From assembly GCA_039186015.1 (NCBI GenBank), contig JBCDAH010000003.1:1-64000 (forward strand): 64,000 nucleotides of DNA. The letters run 5' to 3'. A program made the translations under genes and the position numbers. Source of the DNA: JBCBWG01 sp039186015 (GTDB lineage Bacteria; Pseudomonadota; Alphaproteobacteria; Rhizobiales; Hyphomicrobiaceae). The notes beneath the pieces were generated by a model. It searched no databases. It saw only the letters and a list, made by a program, of their open reading frames with translations, and was not told the DNA's origin. Positions 41,097-50,460 of the stretch are shown piece after piece (position 1 is the stretch's first letter; every line of letters begins with the position of its first letter).

Positions 41097-43811
41097 TTAC
41101 TGTACGGCAAGGTTCCGGAGCACGTAGGACAGGATTCCGCCGTGGCGGTAGTACTCAAGCTCGTCAATTGTATCGATCCGGCAGAGGATCGGCACTTGGC
41201 GTGTCTCGCCGTCGAAATACGTGATTTCGGCCATCATTTCTTTCCGCGGCTCGATGTCGGCAATTCCGCGAATTGTGATCTGCTCGTCGCCTCTGAGATT
41301 CAGTGACACGGGCGAGTGGTCTTCCAAGAAGACAAAGGGAACCACACCCATTCCCACCAAGTTGGACCGGTGAATCCGCTCGATCGATTGTGCGATAACC
41401 GCCCGGACACCCAGAAGTTTTGTGCCTTTGGCGGCCCAATCGCGCGAGGAGCCGTTGCCGTACTCCACGCCGGCTACGATGACGAGTGGCACATTATCTT
41501 GTGCGTAGCGCATTGCGGCATCGTAAATGTACATCCGCTCACCGGATGGATAGTGGATGGTATATCCGCCTTCCACGACGCGACCGTCCGCTTCTTTCAC
41601 CATCTGGTTCTTGATGCGGATGTTCGCGAACGTGCCGCGCATCATCACCTCGTGGTTACCGCGCCGCGTTCCGTACTGGTTGAAGTCCTTCGGGCGAACC
41701 TGCCGCTCCAGCAGATAGTCGCCCGTGGGGCTTTCCTTTTTGATCGCGCCGGCCGGAGAGATATGGTCGGTCGTGATCTTGTCGCCGAACATGCCGAGTA
41801 TCCGTGCGCTGACGATATCGCCAACTGGAGGTGGCTCCGGCGTGATGCCTTCAAAGTATGGCGGCTGTTGCACATAAGTGGAACCGGAATCCCAACCGTA
41901 GGTCAGGCCGCCGCCAGCTTCGACCGTCTTCCAGTTTTCGTCACCATCGAACACCGAAGCGTAGCGGGATTTGAACATGTCCCGCGTAATGTTCTCGGCA
42001 ATGAACGTCTGGATCTCCTGGTTCGACGGCCAGATGTCCCTGAGAAACACCGGCTGGCCATCCTTGTCCTCGCCCAAGGGTTCGGTTGCCAGGTTTTTCT
42101 GAACGGAGCCGGCCAGCGCATACGCCACGACAAGCGGCGGCGATGCGAGATAGTTGGCCTGCACATCGGGACTGACGCGACCTTCAAAGTTCCGGTTGCC
42201 CGACAGGACGGCCGCAGCCACGATACTGTTCTCGTTCACAGCCTTTGAGATCGGCGGCGGCAGCGGGCCGGAGTTTCCGATGCAGGTGGTGCACCCAAAG
42301 CCAACAAGGTTGAAGCCCAGCTGATCGAGGTACGGTTGCAGGCCGGCAGACTCGAGGTAGGCGGCGACAACCTGGCTTCCCGGAGCCAGTGACGTTTTCA
42401 CCCATGGCTTGACCGTCAGCCCACGTTCAACGGCATTGCGCGCCAGAAGACCCGCGCCGATCAGAACGCTTGGGTTCGACGTATTCGTGCAGCTGGTGAT
42501 AGCTGCGATCGCGACGTCACCGTGGCCAATGTCGAAGTCTTCGGACTCGACCGGGACCCGTTTGTCGAGCTCGCCGGGCTTGGCGTACTCTTTGTCCAAC
42601 GCTGTCGCGAATGCTCCGCTGACGTCCTCCAGCGGGACCCGGCCTTCCGGACGTTTCGGGCCGGCCATGGACGGAACGACTTCGCCCAGATCAAGTTCGA
42701 GCGTGTCCGTGAAGACGGGATCCGGACTACCGGACTCACGGTACATGCCTTGCGCTTTCGCATAGGCCTCGACCAGAGCTAGGCGGTCGTCCTCGCGACC
42801 GGAGATCTTCATGTACCGCAGTGTTTCACTGTCGATCGGGAAGAAGCCGCACGTTGCACCATATTCCGGCGCCATGTTTCCGATGGTGGCGCGATCGGCC
42901 AATGTCATGGAGTCCAAACCGGGGCCGAAGAACTCGACGAACTTTGAGACCACGCCTTTCTTGCGCAGCATCTGCGTGACCGTCAGAACGAGGTCGGTGG
43001 CCGTAACGCCTTCTTTCAAAGCACCAGTTAGCTTGAAGCCGATGACTTCCGGGATCAGCATCGAGACGGGCTGACCCAGCATAGCCGCTTCTGCTTCGAT
43101 ACCGCCGACGCCCCATGCTAATACGGCGAGACCGTTGACCATGGTGGTGTGGCTGTCGGTACCGACACATGTGTCCGGATAGGCGACGAGTTCGGGGCCG
43201 ATCTGACGGCTCCATATGACCTGGGACAAATATTCCAAGTTGACCTGGTGGCAGATGCCCGTTCCCGGCGGCACGACGCGGAAGTTGTCGAAGGCGCTCT
43301 GCCCCCATTTGAGGAACTTGTAGCGTTCTCCGTTGCGCTCGTATTCGAGCTCCACATTGCGGGCAAAGGCTTTCGGTGATCCAAATTCATCGACAATCAC
43401 CGAGTGGTCGATGACGAGGTCGACCGGAACCAGCGGATTGATTCTACGTGGGTCGCCGCCAAGTTCGTTCATACCGTCGCGCATCGACGCCAGGTCGACA
43501 ACGGCCGGCACGCCGGTGAAATCCTGCATCAGGACGCGGGCCGGGCGGTAGCCGATTTCCTTTGCCGTCTTGCCGCGGTTTTCAAGCCATTCGGAAATCG
43601 CTGCAATGTCATCTTTTGTGACCGAACGTCCGTCTTCATTCCTCAGAAGGTTTTCAAGCAGAACCTTCATGGAGTACGGCAACTGCGAGATGCCGTCTAA
43701 GCCGTTGGCTTCGGCGTCCGGCAAGGAATAATAGGTGTACGTCTTGCCGCCGGCCGAAAGCGTTTTGCGGCAATGAAAGCTGTCCAATGACGGTTTCGGT
43801 TGTGCACTCAT
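41097..43811 (-). CDS. acnA: Aconitate hydratase A
   Basis: AcnA isomerises citrate and isocitrate in the TCA cycle through a [4Fe-4S] cluster. The 904-residue protein has normal AcnA/IRP1 length. Domain 1-3 motifs include LEYLSQVIW and DTCVGTDSHTTMVNGL. The cluster cysteines lie in AAITSCTNTSNPSVLIGAG and LVGFGCTTCIGNSGPL, and the swivelling C-terminal domain has YGNGSSRDWAAKGT and RIHRSNLVGMGVVPF. GGAGG lies nine bases before the ATG at 43811. It is divergent from the ccm operon, where the family order in Alphaproteobacteria is also acnA next to ccmA. Confidence 0.97.
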   Translation of the reverse strand: MSAQPKPSLDSFHCRKTLSAGGKTYTYYSLPDAEANGLDGISQLPYSMKVLLENLLRNEDGRSVTKDDIAAISEWLENRGKTAKEIGYRPARVLMQDFTGVPAVVDLASMRDGMNELGGDPRRINPLVPVDLVIDHSVIVDEFGSPKAFARNVELEYERNGERYKFLKWGQSAFDNFRVVPPGTGICHQVNLEYLSQVIWSRQIGPELVAYPDTCVGTDSHTTMVNGLAVLAWGVGGIEAEAAMLGQPVSMLIPEVIGFKLTGALKEGVTATDLVLTVTQMLRKKGVVSKFVEFFGPGLDSMTLADRATIGNMAPEYGATCGFFPIDSETLRYMKISGREDDRLALVEAYAKAQGMYRESGSPDPVFTDTLELDLGEVVPSMAGPKRPEGRVPLEDVSGAFATALDKEYAKPGELDKRVPVESEDFDIGHGDVAIAAITSCTNTSNPSVLIGAGLLARNAVERGLTVKPWVKTSLAPGSQVVAAYLESAGLQPYLDQLGFNLVGFGCTTCIGNSGPLPPPISKAVNENSIVAAAVLSGNRNFEGRVSPDVQANYLASPPLVVAYALAGSVQKNLATEPLGEDKDGQPVFLRDIWPSNQEIQTFIAENITRDMFKSRYASVFDGDENWKTVEAGGGLTYGWDSGSTYVQQPPYFEGITPEPPPVGDIVSARILGMFGDKITTDHISPAGAIKKESPTGDYLLERQVRPKDFNQYGTRRGNHEVMMRGTFANIRIKNQMVKEADGRVVEGGYTIHYPSGERMYIYDAAMRYAQDNVPLVIVAGVEYGNGSSRDWAAKGTKLLGVRAVIAQSIERIHRSNLVGMGVVPFVFLEDHSPVSLNLRGDEQITIRGIADIEPRKEMMAEITYFDGETRQVPILCRIDTIDELEYYRHGGILSYVLRNLAVQ

Positions 43812-44163
43812 AATCTGCGTCCTCCGTTGCAGCGGGCCCGGCCAGAATTGTCCTGTTGACCAAGGTCAGCGCGGGCCGTGATGGTGAAAGTGGGCGTGGC
43901 AAGGCGGCCAAACCACAGACTTTCCCGTGTGACACGTGCTGCGCCGTCGGGGTGCCGACGGAAGGCTAGAGCGCTTTGGGTCCGCAGGGCTTTGGATAAG
44001 CGCGGCCCTGGTATGGCGCTGCTCTTTGCGCTGGCGCGTGAGTTCGCATCACCTTTATACAGCGTCTCTCCGCCGCACGCCAGTGAGCGATGGTTCACAT
44101 CTGTCGGTAAAGCTAAGGTATCGCGTCATTTGCTCCGCGATTGTTCAGGGAGAAACGAGCGCC
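43812..44163. promoter_or_regulatory. Divergent promoter gap between acnA and ccmA
   Basis: This 352-bp gap must hold the promoters for acnA (minus) and ccmABCDG (plus). The frame that runs through it into ccmA has no family similarity before the GTG at 44164. I see no clear -35/-10 pair or operator that I would defend; a TTATAC word at 44055-44060 is the best -10-like match toward ccmA. Confidence 0.4.
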
Positions 44164-44811
44164 GTGGTTCAAGCCTTGGCAATCGAGCACGTGTCCGTCC
44201 GGCGGGGCGAGCGACTGGTGCTGCGCGACATAACCCTCCGCCTGAATCGCGCCGGGACGTTGCTCTTGAAGGGCCACAACGGATCGGGAAAGACGACGTT
44301 GATTCGTACGATTGCCGGTCTATTGCCCTCGGAAACAGGGACAGTCACGCTGGAAGGTGGCCGCACCGAAGCGGAGCCCGGCGAGCAAAGCCATACGATC
44401 GGTCATGCGAATGGGCTTAAGTCGTCGTTGAGCGTACGGGAAAATCTGCGGTTCTGGCGGGATTTTCTTAATGGTCCGCGCGATGGCGTCGATCGGGCTC
44501 TTGCTGAATTTCAGCTCGACGACTTGGCCGATATTCCAACGGCCTACCTATCTGCCGGTCAGAAACGCCGAACCGGGCTTGCGCGCCTGCTGGTGGCGGA
44601 TCGGCCGCTCTGGTTGCTTGATGAGCCGACGACGTCGCTCGATACGGCAAGCACCCAGGTTGTGGTTGCCGCGATTGAACAGCACGTCACCAGCGGTGGT
44701 CTGGCCATTGTCGCGACCCATCTCGATCTGGCCGCTCGCAATGCCCGCGAGGTGACATTGCGCGCTGGAACCGTCGTGAGTGCGTCGTCCGACGAGGTGG
44801 GCGATGACTGA
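44164..44811 (+). CDS. ccmA: Heme exporter ATP-binding protein CcmA
   Basis: CcmA is the ATPase of the CcmABCD complex, which releases holo-CcmE for cytochrome c maturation. The 215-residue protein has Walker A LLKGHNGSGKTTLIRTIAGLL, a degenerate signature LSAGQKRRTGLARLL typical of CcmA, Walker B LWLLDEPTTSLD and H-loop IVATHLDL. I chose the GTG at 44164, with AGGGAG upstream. Its end overlaps ccmB by 8 bases, so translation is coupled. First gene of ccmABCDG. Confidence 0.93.
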   Translation: MVQALAIEHVSVRRGERLVLRDITLRLNRAGTLLLKGHNGSGKTTLIRTIAGLLPSETGTVTLEGGRTEAEPGEQSHTIGHANGLKSSLSVRENLRFWRDFLNGPRDGVDRALAEFQLDDLADIPTAYLSAGQKRRTGLARLLVADRPLWLLDEPTTSLDTASTQVVVAAIEQHVTSGGLAIVATHLDLAARNAREVTLRAGTVVSASSDEVGDD

Positions 44812-45472
44812 GTTCTGGACGGTTCTGGCCCGCGACCTGAAGCTCGCCGCGCGTGACGGTGGTGCCGTTGGCACGGCGCTGGGCTTCTATCTCATCGTGG
44901 TGGCGATGCTTCCGCTAGGCCTGGGGCCCGATCTCAAGCTTCTCGGGCGAATTGCGCCCGGCATTCTCTGGATCGGCTTACTGCTGTCTGCGCTATTGTC
45001 CCTTGGCCGGATCTTCGAGAGTGACTTTGAGGACGGATCACTTGAGGTCTTAATGACCGGATCTGCACCGCTCGAACTCGTGGTCGCTGCAAAGGCCCTT
45101 GCCCATTGGATCTCGACAAGTCTGCCGTTAGCTTTGCTGACGCCGGTGCTGGGATTGCTTCTCAATCTCGATGTGGACGCCTACGGGGTTTTGCTGGCGA
45201 CTTTGATCGCTGGAACACCGGCCATCAGTTTCCTTGGCAGTATCGGCGCAGCGTTAACACTCCAGGCCAGACGCGGCGGTTTACTTGTCGCCTTACTCGT
45301 TCTGCCATTGTACATTCCCACCCTGATCTATGGCATTGCGACAATTTCTGCCATCGTCACGCCACCCGGAGATGCGATGTCTGCATTTCTGATCTTGTGT
45401 GCGTTGTCGTTGGGCAGTGTTGTTCTGGGACCGATAGCCGCAGCTGCGGCGCTTCGGTACCAGGCGCAGTGA
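44804..45472 (+). CDS. ccmB: Heme exporter membrane subunit CcmB
   Basis: CcmB is the six-helix membrane partner of CcmA. The 222-residue protein starts MTEFWTVLARDLKLAARDGG, the usual cytoplasmic helix, and continues with strongly hydrophobic segments. These include the CcmB signature GILWIGLLLSALLSLGRIFESDFEDGSLE and LPLYIPTLIYGIATI. The ATG at 44804 lies inside the last codons of ccmA. Inner membrane. Confidence 0.94.
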   Translation: MTEFWTVLARDLKLAARDGGAVGTALGFYLIVVAMLPLGLGPDLKLLGRIAPGILWIGLLLSALLSLGRIFESDFEDGSLEVLMTGSAPLELVVAAKALAHWISTSLPLALLTPVLGLLLNLDVDAYGVLLATLIAGTPAISFLGSIGAALTLQARRGGLLVALLVLPLYIPTLIYGIATISAIVTPPGDAMSAFLILCALSLGSVVLGPIAAAAALRYQAQ

Positions 45473-45540
45473 CGGAGGCGCGATGGTTTGCTCCAGACGT
45501 CGCGTTGCGAACCGCAGAGTGAATCCCTACACGATAAGTT

Positions 45541-46347
45541 ATGGCGCAAGTCTCGATTACACAACGACTCGCTAATCCCACACGATTTCTTGGGTTTTCG
45601 TACTACCTGATGATGGGGATAGCCGGGCTGTCAGCCGTCGTTCTCACGTACGGCATGTATCTCGCATTCTTTGTGGCGCCGGTTGATTATCAGCAGGGCC
45701 ACACCGTTAAGATCATGTTTGTTCACGTGCCTGCGGCTTGGCTTGCGATGATGGGATACGCGATCGTCGCGCTCTCCAGTTTCGGATTCCTCGTGTTCCG
45801 GCATCCACTGGCTGATGTGTCAGCGAAGGCCGCAGTGCCCATAGGTGCCGCATTTACTCTGCTTGCGCTGGTCACCGGGTCGCTGTGGGGCAAACCAATG
45901 TGGGGAACGTATTGGGTCTGGGACGCGAGGCTGACATCCGTCCTCATTCTCTTCTTTATGTACCTTGGATTGATGGCGCTGCGCGGCGCGATTGATGATG
46001 ATAGCCTGGCCAGCAAGCTCACGGCTGTTCTGGCCATCGTGGGTGTCGTGATCCTGCCCTTTATCAAGATCTCGGTCGAAGGGCTCTCGATTCCATGGCT
46101 GGGCATTGAGATTCCGAGTTGGAACACGCTGCATCAGCCATCGAGTGTTTTGCGTACGGACGGCCCTAAGATTCACTCGTCGATTCTCATACCGCTGTTG
46201 ATCAACGCCTTGGGTTTCACGCTGTTGTTTCTGGCCATGCACCTCAAGGCCATGCGAAATGAGATTCTCAGACGGCGTGTGAAGTCGATGCGCATTGCCG
46301 CCGTGGAGCGCGCCGCACATCGCGGTGATGGCGTGGCAGCGGAGTGA
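45541..46347 (+). CDS. ccmC: Heme ABC transporter permease / heme chaperone CcmC
   Basis: CcmC holds heme at the outer face of the inner membrane and passes it to CcmE. The 268-residue, six-helix protein has the tryptophan-rich WWD-type motif WGKPMWGTYWVWDARLTS between helices and periplasmic histidines (FVHVPAAW, WNTLHQPSS) that ligand heme. A 68-base gap separates it from ccmB, and ccmD begins six bases after its stop. Confidence 0.95.
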   Translation: MAQVSITQRLANPTRFLGFSYYLMMGIAGLSAVVLTYGMYLAFFVAPVDYQQGHTVKIMFVHVPAAWLAMMGYAIVALSSFGFLVFRHPLADVSAKAAVPIGAAFTLLALVTGSLWGKPMWGTYWVWDARLTSVLILFFMYLGLMALRGAIDDDSLASKLTAVLAIVGVVILPFIKISVEGLSIPWLGIEIPSWNTLHQPSSVLRTDGPKIHSSILIPLLINALGFTLLFLAMHLKAMRNEILRRRVKSMRIAAVERAAHRGDGVAAE

Positions 46348-46352
46348 TCGGG

Positions 46353-46517
46353 ATGATGGATCTCGGCAAGCACGCGGTCTTTATCTGGGCATCATATGGT
46401 GCTGTTGCGCTGGTCATTGGCGGATTGATCGCCTGGCTGCTGGTCGATGGCGCGCGCCACCGCAGGTCCTTGGACGAGCTTGAGGCGCGCGGTGTTCGCC
46501 GGCGCTCGGCCGGTTGA
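46353..46517 (+). CDS. ccmD: Heme exporter protein CcmD
   Basis: A small gene of 54 codons in the 195-bp gap between ccmC and ccmG. The product MMDLGKHAVFIWASYG continues with a single hydrophobic helix (AVALVIGGLIAWLLV) and a basic, helical C-terminal tail (LDELEARGVRRR). This is exactly the CcmD layout, with its conserved tyrosine before the membrane segment. CcmD adapts CcmC and CcmAB and is needed for holo-CcmE release. GATCGGG precedes the start and could serve as the ribosome site; a second ATG follows directly. Confidence 0.9.
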   Translation: MMDLGKHAVFIWASYGAVALVIGGLIAWLLVDGARHRRSLDELEARGVRRRSAG

Positions 46518-46542
46518 AACTTAGGAAGCGATTGGACTCAGA

Positions 46543-47142
46543 ATGACGAGCCCGACAGTCCCTTCACGGGTGAAGACCAAGGTGGCACCTAGCTTTGGGA
46601 TGCTCATCCCGCTGTTGATCTTTGTGGTCATGGCTGGCGTGTTTGCTCTGGCGCTAAGCGGCGGCGATCCGTCAAAGGTGCCGTCGGCCCTGATCGGAAA
46701 GCCGGCGCCCGATGTACCCATGGACCCGCTGCTTGGGCTCGAACGTGATGGCCAACAGATACGGCCGTTCCGTGCGGCTGACCTTGCAAACGGGCAAGTC
46801 TCGGTCGTAAATTTCTGGGCGTCGTGGTGTGCGCCGTGCATTCGCGAGCATCCGCTCCTGAAAGAAATCGTCCGGCGCACCGGCGTCCCGCTCTACGGCG
46901 TCAACTACAAAGACCCGAACAAGGGTGGATTGCGGTTCCTCGCGCGGCTCGGCAACCCGTTTACGGGGGTCGGCATCGATCCGAACGGCCGCGTTGCGAT
47001 CGAATGGGGTGTCTACGGCATGCCGGAGACATTCATTGTCGATGGCAACGGCATTATCGTCCACAAACACATCGGCCCGATCACACCTGCGGATCTCGAC
47101 CGGACGATCATCCCAGCGATTGAGAAAGCGCGGCAAGGGTGA
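46543..47142 (+). CDS. ccmG: Thiol:disulfide interchange protein CcmG/DsbE
   Basis: CcmG reduces the CXXCH cysteines of apocytochrome c in the periplasm. The 199-residue protein has an N-terminal membrane anchor (MLIPLLIFVVMAGVFALAL) and a thioredoxin fold with the active site NFWASWCAPCIREHPLL. The CcmG-specific acidic-side GVYGMPETFIVDGNG (cis-Pro) follows. Membrane-anchored, facing the periplasm. Last gene of the ccm run; ccmE, ccmF, ccmH and ccmI are not in the window. Confidence 0.95.
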   Translation: MTSPTVPSRVKTKVAPSFGMLIPLLIFVVMAGVFALALSGGDPSKVPSALIGKPAPDVPMDPLLGLERDGQQIRPFRAADLANGQVSVVNFWASWCAPCIREHPLLKEIVRRTGVPLYGVNYKDPNKGGLRFLARLGNPFTGVGIDPNGRVAIEWGVYGMPETFIVDGNGIIVHKHIGPITPADLDRTIIPAIEKARQG

Positions 47143-47174
47143 GGCCCACAAGAGGGTTGGGCGTTAAAGTCTGA

Positions 47175-47813
47175 TCAAGGCCGCATAAACTCGCCCGTGA
47201 CGGGGCTCAGAACCTCCAGCGCACCGGTTGCGATATCGAAGTGGGCGCCGTGCAGGGAAATACGGCCTTTGGCCTCGAGCGTTTGAATGCATGGAAATGT
47301 GCGCAAGTTGGAGATGGACGCGCGGGTCGTGTCGCGCTCGAGCATGCGCTCGAGGTCCGTTTGGGGCAAGTCGCCGTGCTCTTGCAGCAGACGGTCGCGG
47401 TAGCTGTCCAGCATGGACACCCAGTTTGTGATGAACTGCGCTTCCGTCTGGCGCGCGGCGCTCTTTTGCAGGCAGGCCCGCACACCGCCGCAGCCGGAGT
47501 GGGCCATGACGACAACGTGTTTCACGCGCAGGTTGAGGACGGCGAACTCCAGCGCGGCGCTAACACCGTGATACTTGCCGCCCGTTTCATAGGGCGGCAC
47601 GAGATTGGCGACGTTACGTACAACGAAGAGCTCACCCGGCAACGCGGAAAACACCGTTTCCGGCGGCACGCGGCTATCGCAGCACGAGACGATCATAACG
47701 TCCGGGTTTTGGCCGTACGTCGCGAGATCTTCATACTGATCGGCGTGCGGTTCGAAATGGCGGAGGCGGAACCGGCGGTAGCGATCCAGCAAATGTTCTG
47801 GAAACGTTATCAT
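47175..47813 (-). CDS. Beta-class carbonic anhydrase
   Basis: This enzyme interconverts CO2 and bicarbonate with a zinc ion. The 212-residue protein has the beta-class zinc ligands in VSCCDSRVPPE (Cys, Asp-Arg pair) and VVVMAHSGCGGVRA (His, Cys), plus LFVVRNVANLVPP. Start at the ATG at 47813, with GAAGGAG nine bases before it. Cytoplasmic. It likely supplies bicarbonate for carboxylases such as those of the ethylmalonyl-CoA route; convergent with ccmG. Confidence 0.95.
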   Translation of the reverse strand: MITFPEHLLDRYRRFRLRHFEPHADQYEDLATYGQNPDVMIVSCCDSRVPPETVFSALPGELFVVRNVANLVPPYETGGKYHGVSAALEFAVLNLRVKHVVVMAHSGCGGVRACLQKSAARQTEAQFITNWVSMLDSYRDRLLQEHGDLPQTDLERMLERDTTRASISNLRTFPCIQTLEAKGRISLHGAHFDIATGALEVLSPVTGEFMRP

Positions 47814-47894
47814 CGGCGGTTCTCCTTCGTCGCAGGTCAAGCGCGTCTTTTGGTGGTGATGCGCGCCTTGGTCAAGTCGTCGCAGTTATCAGCT

Positions 47895-48626
47895 TTAACC
47901 CCAGATCTCGATCCGCAATCCGCGCGCGTCGCGCTGGGGCTCTGATGGGAACCGGATTGCGCGACCTGTAAGCAGTCGCGTTGCAGTCCAGGCATTGACG
48001 GTTGCATCCAAGACGTCGTCCGGGCCGGCAATACGTGCGGGTAGATGTTTCAAGGTGAGGAAATCCGGATCGTAGCCGGCTGCGGCGAGAAGCGATCGGC
48101 GCTGGGCTAAACCGTCAGGGTTTGGCTTCGACTTGATTTTTTTCGGTGTCGCGAGAGGCTGCTGGCCGTTCAATGCCCAGAACGCGAGTTCGGGGTGAAC
48201 CTCTCGCACGCGGTCCTGCAGTTCGGGAGTCATCACGCGATCGACCTCCCGGATCTTCGGGAAGATGTTGAAGGCCTGTTTGGACACTTTCCGCGGTGGG
48301 TCAGATGTCTGCAGAGCGAGATCGCATGCGGCGCGATACTCCTCGCACATAACGGCTGCCCGCGACGGTACTGCGAAAACTGCAGACTGGCGACCGCCAA
48401 GAACTGCGCGGGCGCCGACGTCGGCATCGCGGCCGCCACGGCCCGTCTGATCCGGCAGACCAATCGGAATATCGACGGCTATGGCGCGCGGCGCTTCGGG
48501 TAATGCGAGGATATCTGCAAACTGCGGGACATGCAGGATTCGGCATTGATCGGGGCGATGGACCAGATGAAGAGCCACAACCCAGCCGGCTCGACAGCCA
48601 TCAACCCCCGCTACGTAGGTCGTCAC
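47895..48626 (-). CDS. DUF429 family protein
   Basis: The 243-residue protein resembles the DUF429 family, an RNase H-like fold of unknown biochemical function. Visible conserved parts are YVAGVDGCRAGWVVAL at the N terminus, AIAVDIPIGLPD with conserved acids, RQSAVFAVPSRAAV, KQAFNIFPKIREVD, VREVHPELAFWALNG and a C-terminal DDVLDATVNAWTA. The GTG at 48626 starts it inside the 3' end of pdxY, so the two genes overlap by about 26 bases and are likely co-transcribed. An earlier in-frame codon at 48650 is possible. Confidence 0.82.
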   Translation of the reverse strand: MTTYVAGVDGCRAGWVVALHLVHRPDQCRILHVPQFADILALPEAPRAIAVDIPIGLPDQTGRGGRDADVGARAVLGGRQSAVFAVPSRAAVMCEEYRAACDLALQTSDPPRKVSKQAFNIFPKIREVDRVMTPELQDRVREVHPELAFWALNGQQPLATPKKIKSKPNPDGLAQRRSLLAAAGYDPDFLTLKHLPARIAGPDDVLDATVNAWTATRLLTGRAIRFPSEPQRDARGLRIEIWG

Positions 48627-49398
48627 GACGCCACCTCGCGGTCGCTTCAATTAAAGCAAGTTCCGGTTTGCCAAGGCTGAGCGCGATCGTTTCCTCGACA
48701 AGAGCGACGGCATCTCTCAGCGCCAAGCCCGTCGCAAGCAGTCCGGACAAGAGATCTCCGGTTCCTTTCGGAACGGCCCGCAACTGAGATACGGAGACAA
48801 TCTCAGGTGGGCCGGATTTATGGATTGCAACGTTGGCAAGGCGGTTTTCATCCTGCGGAACTGACGTTGCGATGCACATGTCCGACGCCAGTGCACGTGC
48901 TGCCTTCGCAGCGTCGTTGGGGGTTTTAATCGATTGACCTGACAGCCAGCCAAGTTCGAATGCATTGGGGACGATCATGGTTGCGATTGGAACCAATACG
49001 TCGCGAACGGCAATTGCTGTGGAACTGTCGATATAGAGGCCTTTCGGTTCATCACCGAGTACCGGATCGCAAATGTACGGCAGGTCGGACCGCTGAAATC
49101 GCAGTTGGCTGACTGTGTCTCGTACGAATTCGGCATGAGTGGCGGTCGGCAGATATCCAGACAGCACAGCGTCAACGCCATTGAGAAATCCGTTGTTTGC
49201 AAGCGCTGAGACCATTCCGCCCAAGACATCCGGCGCGACACGCGTGCCGGACACGTGGGGATGCGCCGGATGATTCGATAATACGATCGTCGGAAGTGCG
49301 ATGACCTCGTGGCCGAGCGCATGCAGCGCCGGAACCACGGCCGATAGCCCGACGTGACCACTCGCGACTTGAGATGAGATGGCAAGTATGCGCGCCAC
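48601..49398 (-). CDS. pdxY: Pyridoxal kinase
   Basis: PdxY phosphorylates pyridoxal (and pyridoxine) in the vitamin B6 salvage pathway. The 265-residue ribokinase-fold protein has ARILAISSQVASGHVGLSA at the N terminus, HPAHPHVSGTRV (substrate lid), YICDPVLGDE, VPNAFELGWLSG and the active site KGTGDLLSGLLATGLAL (GTGD, catalytic Asp). I chose the GTG at 49398 because GGAG lies nine bases upstream; the longer frame to 49509 is not family-like. It is divergent from the lyase gene and overlaps the DUF429 gene at its end. Confidence 0.9.
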   Translation of the reverse strand: MARILAISSQVASGHVGLSAVVPALHALGHEVIALPTIVLSNHPAHPHVSGTRVAPDVLGGMVSALANNGFLNGVDAVLSGYLPTATHAEFVRDTVSQLRFQRSDLPYICDPVLGDEPKGLYIDSSTAIAVRDVLVPIATMIVPNAFELGWLSGQSIKTPNDAAKAARALASDMCIATSVPQDENRLANVAIHKSGPPEIVSVSQLRAVPKGTGDLLSGLLATGLALRDAVALVEETIALSLGKPELALIEATARWRRDDLRSGG

Positions 49399-49569
49399 GG
49401 GATTTTGCTCCGGTTTCGATGTTCGTATGCTTACTGCTGCCGATGTGCTTGAGGCAATTCGCGGAATCTGTTGGCGGCAACGCGGGCTGTGTACGCCGCG
49501 GGGTTCCAAGTGCGGGGATGTCGGCTATGTTGCAGTGCGAAACTCGAAGACGACGCTTGAGGACCCAGT

Positions 49570-50460
49570 ATGATCAGTCGCCCGCGCCGCAGCGCGCTTT
49601 ACATGCCTGGATCGAACGCTCGGGCGCTTGAGAAGGCGAAGTCACTCGCGGCCGATGCACTGTTGCTTGATTTGGAAGATTCGGTCGCGCCGGATGCGAA
49701 GGCGGGCGCTCGCGACCAGGTTGCGACGGCGCTGGCCGGCGGCGGCTACGGCGGTCGCGAGATCGCCGTTCGGATTAACGGCACTGATAGCGCGTGGTTT
49801 GCCGACGACATTGCAATGATCGCGCGGGTCAAGCCGGACGGCGTTCTTATCCCGAAGGCAGAATCGGCAGCTGATATCTCTGGCGTGCGGACTGCGTTGA
49901 CGTCGGCGGGAGCGGCGCCACGCACACAGTTGTGGGCCATGATTGAAACCCCGCGCGCCATACTCAATGTTGCCGAGATTGCGGCTGCGGCGCAGCACGA
50001 CCGGTCGTATCCGCTGGTTTGTTTTGTGATCGGGCCCAACGATCTCGTGAAAGAGACCCGGGCGGTCCTCGATCGGGATCGGACAGCAGCACTCTATTGG
50101 CTGTCTGCGACGATTACGGCGGCGCGGGCGTTTGGCGTTGATGTTCTTGATGGTGTCTACAATGCGCACAAGGACCTTGATGGTTTTGCTTATGAATGTC
50201 GGCACGGCCGGTCTCTGGGTATGGATGGCAAGTCGCTGATCCATCCTGGGCAGATCGACATCGCAAATCGTGTGTTCGCGCCCGCGGACGAAGATGTGGT
50301 TTGGGCCCGGAAAGTTATCGCAGCCTTCGAGGATCCCGCGAATGCCGGAAAGGGTGTCATCAGCTTGGACGGGACAATGGTTGAACTGCTGCATCTGGAG
50401 ATGGCACGCCGAACCGCAGCCGTTGCGGGCGCGATTGCTGAACGCGAGGCCAACACATGA
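49570..50460 (+). CDS. HpcH/HpaI-family CoA lyase/thioesterase (CitE-like)
   Basis: A TIM-barrel enzyme of the citrate-lyase beta / malyl-CoA lyase family, 296 residues. Family marks: RSALYMPGSNARALEKA (CoA and substrate loop), LLLDLEDSVAPDAK (metal-binding Glu and Asp), RINGTDSAWF, AMIETPRAILNV (metal Glu) and KSLIHPGQIDIANRVF. By pattern it is closest to (3S)-malyl-CoA thioesterase or beta-methylmalyl-CoA lyase type enzymes rather than true citrate lyase, as no citF or citD is nearby. The mesaconyl-CoA hydratase-like gene two genes on supports a role in an ethylmalonyl-CoA type pathway. Overlaps the next gene by 4 bases. Confidence 0.85.
   Translation: MISRPRRSALYMPGSNARALEKAKSLAADALLLDLEDSVAPDAKAGARDQVATALAGGGYGGREIAVRINGTDSAWFADDIAMIARVKPDGVLIPKAESAADISGVRTALTSAGAAPRTQLWAMIETPRAILNVAEIAAAAQHDRSYPLVCFVIGPNDLVKETRAVLDRDRTAALYWLSATITAARAFGVDVLDGVYNAHKDLDGFAYECRHGRSLGMDGKSLIHPGQIDIANRVFAPADEDVVWARKVIAAFEDPANAGKGVISLDGTMVELLHLEMARRTAAVAGAIAEREANT

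Noticed and set aside
41316..42248. A 310-codon open frame antisense to aconitase
   Set aside because: It lies wholly within acnA, which is intact and strongly conserved; the translation resembles no family and reflects GC-rich codon bias.
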